Source of the DNA: an uncultured Eubacteriales bacterium
Lineage (GTDB): Bacteria; Bacillota; Clostridia; Lachnospirales; Lachnospiraceae
Length of the DNA stretch: 41,204 bases
Assembly (NCBI GenBank): GCA_949292795.1
Contig: CASFBR010000046.1
Span: forward strand, 1 to 41,204
Reading direction: 5' to 3'
A program made the position numbers and the translations under genes. The notes beneath the pieces are model-generated. The model was given only the letters and a program-made list of their open reading frames with translations, searched no databases and was not told where the DNA came from. Below are positions 7,038-14,712 of the stretch, piece by piece (the first letter of the stretch is position 1; each line of letters opens with the position of its first letter).

Positions 7038-7736
7038 ATGCAGACCATCGGTATCATTGGCGCTATGGAGGTTGAAGTTACAACACTTAAAGAGCGCATG
7101 ACTATTGAAGAAATCGTAACAATCGCATCCATGGATTTTTATAAAGGAACGTATCACAACAAAAACGTGGTGATCGTCCGCAGCGGCATCGGCAAGGTCA
7201 ACGCCGCTATCTGCACGCAGATTCTGGCCGGGCATTTTCACGCTGACGCGATCATTAACACAGGTATTGCCGGAAGTCTCCAGGCCAGCATCGACATTGG
7301 AGATATTGTCATCTCCAGCGATGCTCTTCAGCATGACATGGATGCTACCGGCTTTGGCTATCCACTGGGAACGATCCCTCAAATGGATGTCTCTGACTTT
7401 GAAGCAGATCAGACACTGATCCAAAATGCTCAGGATGCCTGTGCTAAAGTTAATCCGGACATCCACACACATATCGGGCGCATTGTCAGCGGCGACCAGT
7501 TTATCTCCGACAATGACAAAAAAGAGTTTCTGAAAACAACCTTCAGCGGATTGTGCACAGAAATGGAAGGCGCCGCTATCGCTCAGGCCGCATGGCTAAA
7601 CCATATTCCATTTGTCATCCTCCGTGCCATCTCTGACAAGGCGGACGGCAGTGCTTCCATGGATTACCCTGAATTTGAAGCAAAAGCTGCTCTGCACTGC
7701 ATCCGGCTTGTAGATGAAATGATCCGCACACTGTAA
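7038..7736 (+). CDS. mtnN: 5'-methylthioadenosine/S-adenosylhomocysteine nucleosidase
   Basis: 232 aa with AAAGGAG 8 nt before ATG. It hydrolyses MTA and SAH to adenine plus the thioribose product, recycling by-products of SAM use and feeding AI-2 synthesis if luxS is present. The sequence follows the family from end to end: GIIGAMEVEV (catalytic E13, equivalent of E. coli E12), GIGKVNAA, NTGIAGSL, DIGDIVIS, GRIVSGDQFI, CTEMEGAAIAQ (substrate-binding Glu) and RAISDKADGS (catalytic Asp near residue 198). Length is normal. It is alone, convergent with the HIT gene, and ends in a tandem-repeat spacer containing a terminator-like palindrome. Confidence 0.96.
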   Translation: MQTIGIIGAMEVEVTTLKERMTIEEIVTIASMDFYKGTYHNKNVVIVRSGIGKVNAAICTQILAGHFHADAIINTGIAGSLQASIDIGDIVISSDALQHDMDATGFGYPLGTIPQMDVSDFEADQTLIQNAQDACAKVNPDIHTHIGRIVSGDQFISDNDKKEFLKTTFSGLCTEMEGAAIAQAAWLNHIPFVILRAISDKADGSASMDYPEFEAKAALHCIRLVDEMIRTL

Positions 7737-7755
7737 GCCCTGCCAGCAAAGCCCT

Positions 7756-7861
7756 GATGCCGGCACCGCCATTGGTTTAATCTTCTGATGCCGGCATTGC
7801 TGTTGATTTGATTTTCCGATGCCGTCACTGCTGTTGATTTGATTTTCCGATGCCGGCATCG
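7756..7861. repeat. 31-bp tandem repeat, about 3.4 copies
   Basis: Units at 7756-7786, 7787-7817, 7818-7848 and partial 7849-7861. Each begins GATGCCGGCA or GATGCCGTCA and then has TTGATTTGATTTTCC or a variant. It fills the spacer between convergent mtnN and HIT genes. Confidence 0.85.
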
Positions 7862-7875
7862 GGAGATTTTTGTTT
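7847..7875 (+). terminator. Terminator-like palindrome downstream of mtnN
   Basis: CCGATGCCGGCATCGG (7847-7862) is a perfect palindrome made at the end of the 31-bp repeat array. On the plus strand GAGATTTTTGTTT follows. A stem with no loop folds less well than a normal terminator. Confidence 0.45.
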
Positions 7876-7895
7876 CAGCCTGCAAAGTGCCGGAA

Positions 7896-8315
7896 TTATT
7901 CATTCATAGCGACTTTGATTTTCGCTGCGATCGACTGAAGTTCTTCCGGCTTTGCACTGCCCGGTTTCCAGGCAATAACCTGCCCGTCATCCTTGTATCT
8001 TGGGATGATGTGAAGATGGAAATGAAATACCGTCTGACCGGCAATCTCTTCATTGTTCTGAACAATATTCATGCCGTCACAGTTAAGGCTTGCCTTCATC
8101 GCCCGGGCAACCTTTGCCGCCACAACAAACAGGCGGGACGCTGTCGCCTCATCAATATCAAAAATATTGCGGAAATGCTTCTTTGGCAGTACAAGCGCAT
8201 GGCCTGCCGCCGCCGGAGAAAGATCCAAAATTACTCTAAACATATCATCCTCGTAAATGGTCGATGATGGGATGCTCCCCTGAGCTATTTTACAAAAAAT
8301 ACAATCCTGATCCAT
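7896..8315 (-). CDS. HIT family protein (HINT-like nucleotide phosphoramidase)
   Basis: 139 aa from the ATG at 8315, with GGAGG 10 nt upstream; the ATG five codons earlier would lie before that ribosome binding site. DCIFCKIAQGSIPSS at residues 4-18 is the usual HIT opening with paired Cys. The histidine triad HFHLHIIPR is at 98-106, preceded by NNEEIAGQTVFH. Such proteins hydrolyse adenosine phosphoramidates or related nucleotidyl conjugates; the physiological substrate is rarely known. The gene is monocistronic, convergent with mtnN and divergent from the histidine kinase at 8616. Confidence 0.93.
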   Translation of the reverse strand: MDQDCIFCKIAQGSIPSSTIYEDDMFRVILDLSPAAAGHALVLPKKHFRNIFDIDEATASRLFVVAAKVARAMKASLNCDGMNIVQNNEEIAGQTVFHFHLHIIPRYKDDGQVIAWKPGSAKPEELQSIAAKIKVAMNE

Positions 8316-8431
8316 AATAAATACCTCCAATTCATATCAACTTCTTTTCTTTCATTTTAATCACCTTTAACTCGGATTTCAAGACATTATTATAAAGCCC
8401 TGTCCGGTCTGATATTATACCCAGGCTTTTT

Positions 8432-8508
8432 AAAGCTTATATTATGTTGTATTCTGCGAAAGCTTATATTATGCCGTATTTATGTCGTATTCTGCGAAAG
8501 CTTATATT
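8432..8508. repeat. Short tandem repeats in the HIT/kinase divergent spacer
   Basis: AAAGCTTATATT occurs at 8432-8443, 8459-8470 and 8497-8508, joined by TATGTTGTATTCTGCG-type spacers (periods 27 and 38 bp). The AT-rich units may influence the divergent promoters. No clear promoter was found in them. Confidence 0.6.
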
Positions 8509-8561
8509 TGCTCAATCCGCCCGGCCGTGGTACGTTTAGTACAATGAATGATACCTTACAC

Positions 8562-8583
8562 TTAGCCGCCATCCTGCGGCTAA
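8562..8583 (+). promoter_or_regulatory. Palindrome upstream of the soluble histidine kinase
   Basis: TTAGCCGC-CATCCT-GCGGCTAA, 8-bp perfect arms, about 30 nt upstream of the ATG and downstream of a possible TACAAT -10 (8540-8545). Could be an operator or leader hairpin. Confidence 0.4.
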
Positions 8584-8615
8584 ACAGATATAACAGTTAT
8601 GGAAGGTGACGTATT

Positions 8616-9299
8616 ATGGAACAGACCAGCTCTTACATACCCGAAACATCCGCGGAATATATGAACATTGCTCAAATTTCCCACGAAATCCGAAATCCTC
8701 TGACACTGATCAACTGTACTTTGCAGCTTTTGGACTGCCGTTATCCACAGCTTAAGGATGATGACCTGTGGTTGCAGCTGGCTGACGATGTCGAATATCT
8801 GCGTCAGCTCACGCTTTCCCTGTCAGACTTAAACCGCTGCGGCCATGTCCGTTTTTCTCCGGTAAATATGAATCAGATGCTTGCGGGTATTGCCCGGCAA
8901 TATCTTGTTCTGGCACAAAATCAGGGCAAGCACCTATCTGCAGTAATTCCTGAGGGGCTTCCCGTCATTTCCTGCGATGAAGTGAAAATTCATCAGGCCC
9001 TGATCAATCTGATCAAAAATGCTTTTGAAGCAACCGCTCAGGGTGACACCATCGAAATCTGCGCCCGGGTTGCCAGAAAACGGCTGATTATATCCATTAT
9101 GGATACTGGAACCGGCATCTCACCGGAAAATCTTGAACAGATTTTTCAGCCCTTTGTGACAAAAAAGCAGGGCGGTACCGGCCTTGGACTGGTTATTACC
9201 AAAAAGATTATTGCCGCCCATAAAGGCTCCATCCGGGTTTATTCCAGAGAAGGCATCGGTACGAAATTTATTGTTTCTCTTCCGATTGCTCAAAAATAA
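8616..9299 (+). CDS. Soluble sensor histidine kinase lacking an input domain
   Basis: 227 aa, GGAAGGTGA before the ATG. It begins almost directly with the dimerisation/phosphoacceptor helix: QISHEIRNPLT with phosphorylatable H23. The N box is NLIKNAFEA (131-139), the G1 box DTGTGI (163-168) and the G2 box GGTGLGL (186-192), so the ATPase half is complete. There is no transmembrane segment, PAS or GAF domain and no adjacent response regulator, so both signal and partner must be encoded elsewhere. The last 32 bp overlap, tail to tail, the 3' end of the DUF6382-FHA gene on the other strand. The HxxxxP pattern and short length resemble sporulation-type kinase cores, but this is only a resemblance. 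Confidence 0.9.
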   Translation: MEQTSSYIPETSAEYMNIAQISHEIRNPLTLINCTLQLLDCRYPQLKDDDLWLQLADDVEYLRQLTLSLSDLNRCGHVRFSPVNMNQMLAGIARQYLVLAQNQGKHLSAVIPEGLPVISCDEVKIHQALINLIKNAFEATAQGDTIEICARVARKRLIISIMDTGTGISPENLEQIFQPFVTKKQGGTGLGLVITKKIIAAHKGSIRVYSREGIGTKFIVSLPIAQK

Positions 9300-10806
9300 A
9301 TTCCACATCCGAGAAAATAACGCTGTCCCCGGGCTGTAAACGCGAAGGCTTCATCGGCGGGATCATCTCGCCATTAATAAAGGTGCCATTGGAGGAATGA
9401 AGATCTGTCAGATAAAAGCTTTTTTCTTTATATTCCAGCCGTGCATGTCTGCGGCTGACCGTCGGGACTAAAATTCTGCACCGGCTGTCTGCCGCCTCTT
9501 TCCCGATAATTGCAGGAAAGGCTGAGATATTCAAATCCGCACAGAGACCGGAGACTGTGCTTTTAAACAGAACCTGCGGCGCCCGGTCACGCAAAAGCGT
9601 CGTCCCGTGCAGTACCGTTGTATCCTTGCCCCAATCACATGAAATATAGTCCTCCGGTTCCCAAAAGTCATCCTGTGACTCCTTTTTCTGTTTCAAAAAC
9701 ATGATTGCCGCGGCAGCGGTCACTGTCAGTCCGATCACCGCTCCCACAGCCGCGGCTACCCAAAGATGCGGCACCGTATTTAAAACTTTCATACAGACAA
9801 TACCGCCGCCAAGCTCGCACAGGCATAAAATTCCCACGGTCACCCACAGCCGCCCGCCGGCATGATGAAGTATGCTTTGCAAAATACTGTCATTTGCATC
9901 ACCGTCATCCTCCGGGCGATATTCTGTCCCGCGGCCGCCGCTGCCATCCGAACGGTACTTTGTCTCGCGGCCACCGCTGCCATCCGGACGGTACTTTGTC
10001 TCGCGGCCAACGCTGCTATCCGGGCGATATTCTGTCTCGCGGCCGCTGTTTTCCGGGTATCTGTGCTCTGACAGATACCCGGCAGCTCCCGCACTTAAAT
10101 ACCGGGCAGAGGCGGCCGTGTCTGCCCGTTCTCCGGCTGCCCTACAATCATCTTCCTCTCCCTCCGTCCCCATCTCTTTCTCTGCCGCTTTTATTTCATC
10201 TTCCCCCAAAGCCTCCGGACTACCGGATATATTGGATTTTTCTCCATTTTTCTCGAAAACAAATTCCCGGAGACTTTTGACCGAACAATTCTCGCCGCCA
10301 ACCTTATGATAAAATTCATAAATTCTGCGCACAGCCTCCGTACATGTATAGTCTGCCCGCTTTAAAAACAGTGCGCACAGTTCCCCCAGCTGCTGTGTCA
10401 ATTCTTTTTGATACCCCGGATAATAGACAAAACAGTAGCCGCCGTCCGGGTTCCTGAAAATATAATCTTCCGACAGAATCATATCTTTTTCGTCTAAAAG
10501 ATACTCATGGATTTCATCTAAAGCGCCCAAAAGACTGGCTGCAAAAGCTTCCAGAGGCTCCCGTCCAAGGCCGTTTTCAAGCTGCTTTTTCAGCCGTGTC
10601 TGCGAAGTCAGTTCATAATAGTAATTCTCAGTCTTATCGCTGCTGCGCAGCTCAAACGGGAGAAAAAATGTCAGCGTATTATTTTGAAGTATTTTTATTC
10701 CATAGGCATCCGCACCGATACCTGCATCCATAACAAGATAGGTATGATACAGTTCCCTCACGATCTGCGGCTGTCTGGCCGCGGCAATCTCCGGCTGTTC
10801 CATCAT
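9268..10806 (-). CDS. DUF6382 and FHA domain membrane protein
   Basis: 512 aa, last gene of the Tad operon; its ATG overlaps the preceding stop as ATGA. Residues 1-190 match the DUF6382 type (LYHTYLVMDAG, then YYYELTSQTRLKKQLE). Residues about 195-295 are hydrophilic and contain a 12-residue repeat (ETKYRPDGSGGR) encoded by 36-bp units at about 9905-10050. Two membrane segments follow (VTVGILCLCELGGGIVC; WVAAAVGAVIGLTVTAAAA). The C-terminal 75 residues are a complete FHA domain: TVSRRHARLE, then LHSSNGTFING. FHA domains bind phosphothreonine peptides, so a Ser/Thr kinase partner is expected but not seen here. Position suggests a role in control or assembly of the pilus machine. The gene's end overlaps the kinase at 8616-9299. 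Confidence 0.85.
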   Translation of the reverse strand: MMEQPEIAAARQPQIVRELYHTYLVMDAGIGADAYGIKILQNNTLTFFLPFELRSSDKTENYYYELTSQTRLKKQLENGLGREPLEAFAASLLGALDEIHEYLLDEKDMILSEDYIFRNPDGGYCFVYYPGYQKELTQQLGELCALFLKRADYTCTEAVRRIYEFYHKVGGENCSVKSLREFVFEKNGEKSNISGSPEALGEDEIKAAEKEMGTEGEEDDCRAAGERADTAASARYLSAGAAGYLSEHRYPENSGRETEYRPDSSVGRETKYRPDGSGGRETKYRSDGSGGRGTEYRPEDDGDANDSILQSILHHAGGRLWVTVGILCLCELGGGIVCMKVLNTVPHLWVAAAVGAVIGLTVTAAAAIMFLKQKKESQDDFWEPEDYISCDWGKDTTVLHGTTLLRDRAPQVLFKSTVSGLCADLNISAFPAIIGKEAADSRCRILVPTVSRRHARLEYKEKSFYLTDLHSSNGTFINGEMIPPMKPSRLQPGDSVIFSDVEFIFEQSEEKQ

Positions 10807-11312
10807 TGTTCTCCGCCTCCCTGTAAAAGTTCATTCAGAGCATCCGTGGAATATATCCATTTTCGTATATGCACCCGCGCGTACTCGCCCTCACAGATAA
10901 TATTGGATAAATCCAGATATGGCGATACATCATTCAGAAAAACCGGTTTTCCCACAAGCTTCCAGGTTGCAGTATATAAGTGGGTTAGAATATTTTTCTT
11001 GCATGTCCCAAGAGAGGTCGTCAGCTCCATCATTAACAGCTGATCTTCCAGCTCCGGTTCATATTTTTGAGCAACAGCTTCTATGATCGCGTTACTGCTG
11101 CGCTTCTCATCTTCATGCTCATTTTCAATATACAGCCAGCAGCATTCTCTGGCCATCCGGTTGGAATATACGCAAAGGATATACTCATCATGAAGATAAA
11201 AGATCAGATAAAGCATTGCCGCAAGTACCAGTAAAATCACCGGAAATACCAGTGCCGCTTCTACGGTATAGCTTCCTTTTGCATACATGTATCTGCACAT
11301 ATCTTTTTTCAT
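10803..11312 (-). CDS. TadE-like pseudopilin
   Basis: 169 aa; ATGA overlaps on both sides show tight coupling with the prepilin peptidase upstream and the FHA gene downstream. The N-terminus has the TadE signature, a short basic head then KGSYTVEAALVFPVILLVLAA (residues 12-32 region) with the conserved Glu at +5 of the processing site, and a single membrane helix. The remainder is a small extracytoplasmic domain with several Cys (CVYSNRMARECCW). TadE-type pseudopilins are cleaved by A24 peptidases and act in Flp pilus assembly or sit in the fibre as minor subunits. Confidence 0.82.
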   Translation of the reverse strand: MKKDMCRYMYAKGSYTVEAALVFPVILLVLAAMLYLIFYLHDEYILCVYSNRMARECCWLYIENEHEDEKRSSNAIIEAVAQKYEPELEDQLLMMELTTSLGTCKKNILTHLYTATWKLVGKPVFLNDVSPYLDLSNIICEGEYARVHIRKWIYSTDALNELLQGGGEQ

Positions 11313-11737
11313 AAATAAACAACCCCTATATAAGCAGCAAAGTAAAAAGGAACAAAGGGCAGCTCCGATTTCCCTGACAGCTTTTTAAAAAGCAAGCCGG
11401 CACAGGAAAAAATAAAGACAAAAAACAGGCTCAGAATAAAAACCTCAAGACTTTGTACACCGCCAAGCATTGCTCCGATGCATATCAGCAGCAGGCCATC
11501 TCCGGTGCCCATCTGTCCCCGGCTGATACGGCTTCCCAAAAGCATCATCATCCCCGGAACCATCCCGGCAGCCGCAGTAAGCAGCCCTGAAGTACCGCGT
11601 ATGCAAACGGCTGCGCATCCCAACAGCACCGGAAGCGCCATCGGTATTTTTTTATGCTTTATATCAATCACACCCAGAAATGCCAGCATCACCGCTCCCA
11701 CCAGATAGCATACCCCTTCCGCATGTTCCCAAAGCAT
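11309..11737 (-). CDS. A24 prepilin peptidase, second copy in the Tad locus
   Basis: 142 aa integral membrane protein with AAAGGAGG before the ATG. It has the two catalytic aspartates of the family: D in GVIDIKHKKIP (about residue 25) and the second in the GxGD motif MGTGDGLLL (about residue 78). Four to five membrane segments are visible. The short form without an N-methylation domain is the TadV/CpaA/FppA type that cuts Flp and TadE leaders. A first A24 peptidase opens the same operon at 19381-19908, so the two may have different clients (pilin versus TadE proteins). Immediately followed by a TadE-like gene. Confidence 0.87.
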   Translation of the reverse strand: MLWEHAEGVCYLVGAVMLAFLGVIDIKHKKIPMALPVLLGCAAVCIRGTSGLLTAAAGMVPGMMMLLGSRISRGQMGTGDGLLLICIGAMLGGVQSLEVFILSLFFVFIFSCAGLLFKKLSGKSELPFVPFYFAAYIGVVYL

Positions 11738-11877
11738 CGCCGCATCCTCCTTTTACGATCTTCTGTTCATACAACTGTTTTCTATCCCTGCCTACGCATT
11801 TCCGCGGTGTCCGCGGCTTTACCTTTCCTGTGGTGTCCGCCGCTTCATGGCTTTCGCGGCGCCTGCGTTTTTTTGCT

Positions 11878-12798
11878 TCATCCTCCTGCGCAGCGGCTGC
11901 ACGGCGGAAGTACACAATCCGGAGTCAGGATCATTTCATACACGCTCCGCCGTATCCCCGAGCACTGTGACGAGCAATGGTATCTGTTTCCCGTATCTGT
12001 CAGATACACCACCGCAGACCCCCCGGTGCTGCCGCACAGTTCGCAGGGATAATATTTGCCGCCCTGAGAATTTCGCATGCTTTCCACAGAGGAAGCATAA
12101 ACACCATGCAGGGACAGATCAATATAAGCGCACGTTCTGGACGTATGGTAAACGACGCCATTTTCCGCCACAAAAACAACCGGCCCCTGAGACGTTTTTT
12201 CGTCACTGCTCTCATTGAGCATCTTGCCCCCGATAAATGCCCGGCTGCGCATAGAAACGGTCAGCGGAACTGTTCCGATATTAAACACTCGAAGCGCCGG
12301 AAGCAGCCTGCATGAAAGCTGCACTGAAATTTCTCCGCTCTCCCCGTCATAATCTGTCCCCCAATAATCAATTCCGGCCATGCCTCCTGAAATCTGTGAA
12401 AAATCCACGTCTGAACCGCCAAGCCCCAGTACAAGACCGGACATAAGCTGATCTGTCCCGAAATTTTCATCGTGGCCGTGAACGCTGGCCGCATGGGTGC
12501 TCCTGGCTGCTGCTGTGATCATCTCCTGGCAAACCCCCAGCATATGAAATACATTTGCCAGCGTCAGAACGGCGATAAGAAACAGAGGCAGTACGATGGC
12601 CGCTTCAACCGTCATCAGCGCGGGCAGAGGGGCAAAACGGAGCGCCCTTTTTTTACAGATAGCTTCCCTGATAACAACAGACTGCTTAAAAATACCATAT
12701 TTTTTTATCATGGCTTGGGCATTGCTTTTAAATCGTTCATTTTCCCGGTCCTGGAGAGAACACTGTACATTTTTGTATGGTTTATAAAAAAAGGGCAC
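11878..12798 (-). CDS. TadE-like protein with a duplicated His/Cys metal-site module
   Basis: 306 aa from a GTG at 12798, supported by GGGAGG 9 nt upstream. Residues about 52-60 form a basic linker before the TadE-type helix LMTVEAAIVLPLFLIAVLTL. Residues 90-195 are extracytoplasmic. The C-terminus then has two similar modules: H218-C223-...-P251-C252-x-x-C255 and H274-C279-...-P299-C300-x-x-C303. Each starts with G-x-x-Y-H and four residues later Cys, and each ends PCxxC. This resembles the small Ada-like/nuclease-tail His-Cys3 module; zinc binding is inferred. Tandem modules on a pseudopilin are unusual. It is followed by a 140-bp gap holding no convincing gene, only GC-rich repeats, before the next peptidase gene. 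Confidence 0.78.
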   Translation of the reverse strand: MPFFYKPYKNVQCSLQDRENERFKSNAQAMIKKYGIFKQSVVIREAICKKRALRFAPLPALMTVEAAIVLPLFLIAVLTLANVFHMLGVCQEMITAAARSTHAASVHGHDENFGTDQLMSGLVLGLGGSDVDFSQISGGMAGIDYWGTDYDGESGEISVQLSCRLLPALRVFNIGTVPLTVSMRSRAFIGGKMLNESSDEKTSQGPVVFVAENGVVYHTSRTCAYIDLSLHGVYASSVESMRNSQGGKYYPCELCGSTGGSAVVYLTDTGNRYHCSSQCSGIRRSVYEMILTPDCVLPPCSRCAGG

Positions 12799-12833
12799 TC
12801 TGTTTTGCCTCCCTTCCGTGATGATAAAAACAG

Positions 12834-14408
12834 TTAATAAGCGATCGACATATGCACATGGTGCTCATAACGGTCCTTCCCGGCATTATGAAAAAACACC
12901 GGATAGAAGATAAAATCTGCACAGACAGAAATGCCAAACACACACTGATCCATCCGGAAGCTCTCACAGCCATCCAAAAGCCGCGTATTCGCCTCAATGA
13001 TATTCATCAGCCTGACATATTTCTTTTCTTTTGACACCCCAAGCAAAAGAATCCGCAGATAATCTTCATAACACATCCCCTGGGCATCATCGTCCTTTCC
13101 GGCATACCCGGAAAGTTGAGATGTACTAAGTTTTGTCAGCTGCTCCAGAGATAAAACCCATGTAGCATCGCTTTTCATTAAAGGAACCTTCCCGCCGTTT
13201 AAAAGGCTCCTGCAATCTACCAGCGCCTCACCATAAGCCCAGGCCGCAAGGATCAGCAAATATATGATTTCCTCCAGAAATGGCATAAGTATTGCCGAAG
13301 CAAGCGCCGCTGCGGCCGCATGGACCGCTGCCGTTTTTGCCGTACTTTTCAGCAGATAGGTCATGTTAAGTACCATTCGGATCAGCATGATACGATTCAC
13401 CGTATTTTGGAGATTCGCCGCATCGGAATCCTGTCCTGAAAGGATATATTCTGTCTCGTAGGACAGGACACCGGCCTGCCCTTTTTTTTGCGGTTTTGCC
13501 CCGTTGCTCAGAAAATCAAGGATATATGCATCCGCGACCAGCGATTTTGCCGCGCTTCCGGCTGCACTTTTAATATCCAGCGATTGTTTTTTAAGCTCCT
13601 GCGTTACATCCGTATAATCCATAAACCCCTTTGGCGCAGATACATTTTCCTCCGGCGCTGTCAGATCCGACAGGCTTGCGGTATCCAAAACCGCATCCGA
13701 CAGCCTGCCATCCATAATCAGGCTCAAAATCGGATATTTCAGCATTTGTGACAGATTTTCTCTCGGATCGTCAACCGGCTCCCCGGCAGAGCTGTCCTCC
13801 GGGCTTTCTGTCTCCGCGTTCCCGCCCTCATTTTCATCGGCCGCTCTCTGCGCAGCCTCTTTTTGCTGCTGAGCCAAAGTCCCTTCCTGCTCCAGCTTTG
13901 AAGTCATCTGCTGCTTTTCCGCTTCCACATCCGCCATTGAGGTTCCCATAAGGCTGTCCCGGATACGCTCTGCATAATCACTGCCTTTTAAAGCAATCAT
14001 CAGATCAAATATCTGATCCTCAAGATAGCGAAAATCTTCATCGCGAATCCCCGTCTGCTGATCGATCACAGCGGATTCCAATATGGGATTCAGCCAGCCC
14101 GCACCAGAATCTGCACGATCCGTATCCTCCCCGCAGTTTGCTTTGATAAACTGCTGCAAAAATGTGGTATCAAATCCGTCTCTTTCTACAAGGTACAGGC
14201 CATACCTGGCCTGTACCTGAGGTTGATACTGGGATAAAAAGGCTTCACAGGCAATGGCGCAGGCGGTTTCGGCCTGAAGCCGGACTGCGCTCACACGGAC
14301 AGCTTCCAGAGCAGATAAAACTACAGAAATGACCGTCAGAAAAATCATCGAAAATACTACTGTAACATAACCGCTGCCGCAGAAATGACCTTTATATTGT
14401 TTTCCCAC
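12834..14408 (-). CDS. DUF5702 domain Tad pilus-associated protein (TadG-like)
   Basis: 524 aa. One N-terminal membrane helix (GYVTVVFSMIFLTVISVVLSALEAVRVS, residues about 13-40) is followed by the conserved DUF5702 section (AETACAIACEAFLSQYQPQV and ARYGLYLVERD). Residues 165-225 are charged and low in complexity, probably a flexible linker. A second hydrophobic stretch (about 363-395, Ala-rich then LLILAAWAYGEALVDC) precedes LMKSDATWVLSLEQLTKL and a C-terminal domain with YEDYLRILLLGVSKEKKYVRL in outline, the other DUF5702 hallmark. This family is found almost only in Gram-positive Tad clusters and probably plays the part of TadG/minor pilins at the envelope. Starts 14 bp after the pilin gene. 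Confidence 0.85.
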   Translation of the reverse strand: MGKQYKGHFCGSGYVTVVFSMIFLTVISVVLSALEAVRVSAVRLQAETACAIACEAFLSQYQPQVQARYGLYLVERDGFDTTFLQQFIKANCGEDTDRADSGAGWLNPILESAVIDQQTGIRDEDFRYLEDQIFDLMIALKGSDYAERIRDSLMGTSMADVEAEKQQMTSKLEQEGTLAQQQKEAAQRAADENEGGNAETESPEDSSAGEPVDDPRENLSQMLKYPILSLIMDGRLSDAVLDTASLSDLTAPEENVSAPKGFMDYTDVTQELKKQSLDIKSAAGSAAKSLVADAYILDFLSNGAKPQKKGQAGVLSYETEYILSGQDSDAANLQNTVNRIMLIRMVLNMTYLLKSTAKTAAVHAAAAALASAILMPFLEEIIYLLILAAWAYGEALVDCRSLLNGGKVPLMKSDATWVLSLEQLTKLSTSQLSGYAGKDDDAQGMCYEDYLRILLLGVSKEKKYVRLMNIIEANTRLLDGCESFRMDQCVFGISVCADFIFYPVFFHNAGKDRYEHHVHMSIAY

Positions 14409-14422
14409 TGCAAACCTCCCTG

Positions 14423-14590
14423 TTATACCGAGTTGCTCTGGCTGGATATTTTCTTGAATATGTTCTGTACGATCGTTGTCAGCTGCTCTTTGAAAATAAG
14501 CACAAGGCTGATCAGCACCACTAATATCAAAATGATCTCGACCACACCAACCGCATCCTCATCGCACCAGAATCCTGTCAACAGTTCCAC
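14423..14590 (-). CDS. Flp1-like type IVb pilin
   Basis: 55 aa from a GTG at 14590, chosen because GGGGGAGG lies 8 nt upstream; an in-frame ATG 21 bp earlier would add MKGEVRD but has no ribosome binding site. A short leader ending DEDAVG is followed by VVEIILILVVLISLVLIF, the pilin helix with Glu near its start, and a hydrophilic tail (KEQLTTIVQNIFKKISSQS). This is the structural subunit of the Tad/Flp fibre, processed by an A24 peptidase and polymerised by TadA/B/C. The 122-bp gap upstream contains an imperfect 35-bp direct repeat and may allow separate control of this highly needed product. Confidence 0.85.
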   Translation of the reverse strand: MELLTGFWCDEDAVGVVEIILILVVLISLVLIFKEQLTTIVQNIFKKISSQSNSV

Positions 14591-14712
14591 ATCTCTCACC
14601 TCCCCCTTCATCCGCTGACGGGCTGCCGGACTTTTAACAGATTGCCCGGCCATCCGCTTCCCAGACGACCTTTGACAGACCATCCGGCCGTCCGGCTTCC
14701 CGAATGTGCTTA

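Noticed and set aside
7756-7861. CRISPR-like array
   Set aside because: The 31-bp units are contiguous without unique spacers, and no cas genes are present.
9705-10309. Plus-strand open frames of up to 191 codons opposite the FHA gene
   Set aside because: They are antisense shadows created by the 36-bp repeats and GC-rich codon use; they lack ribosome binding sites and resemble no family.
11664-11915. 83-codon frame in the gap between the Cys-rich TadE-like gene and the second peptidase
   Set aside because: Overlaps both real genes out of frame and is Arg/Lys-rich low-complexity sequence.
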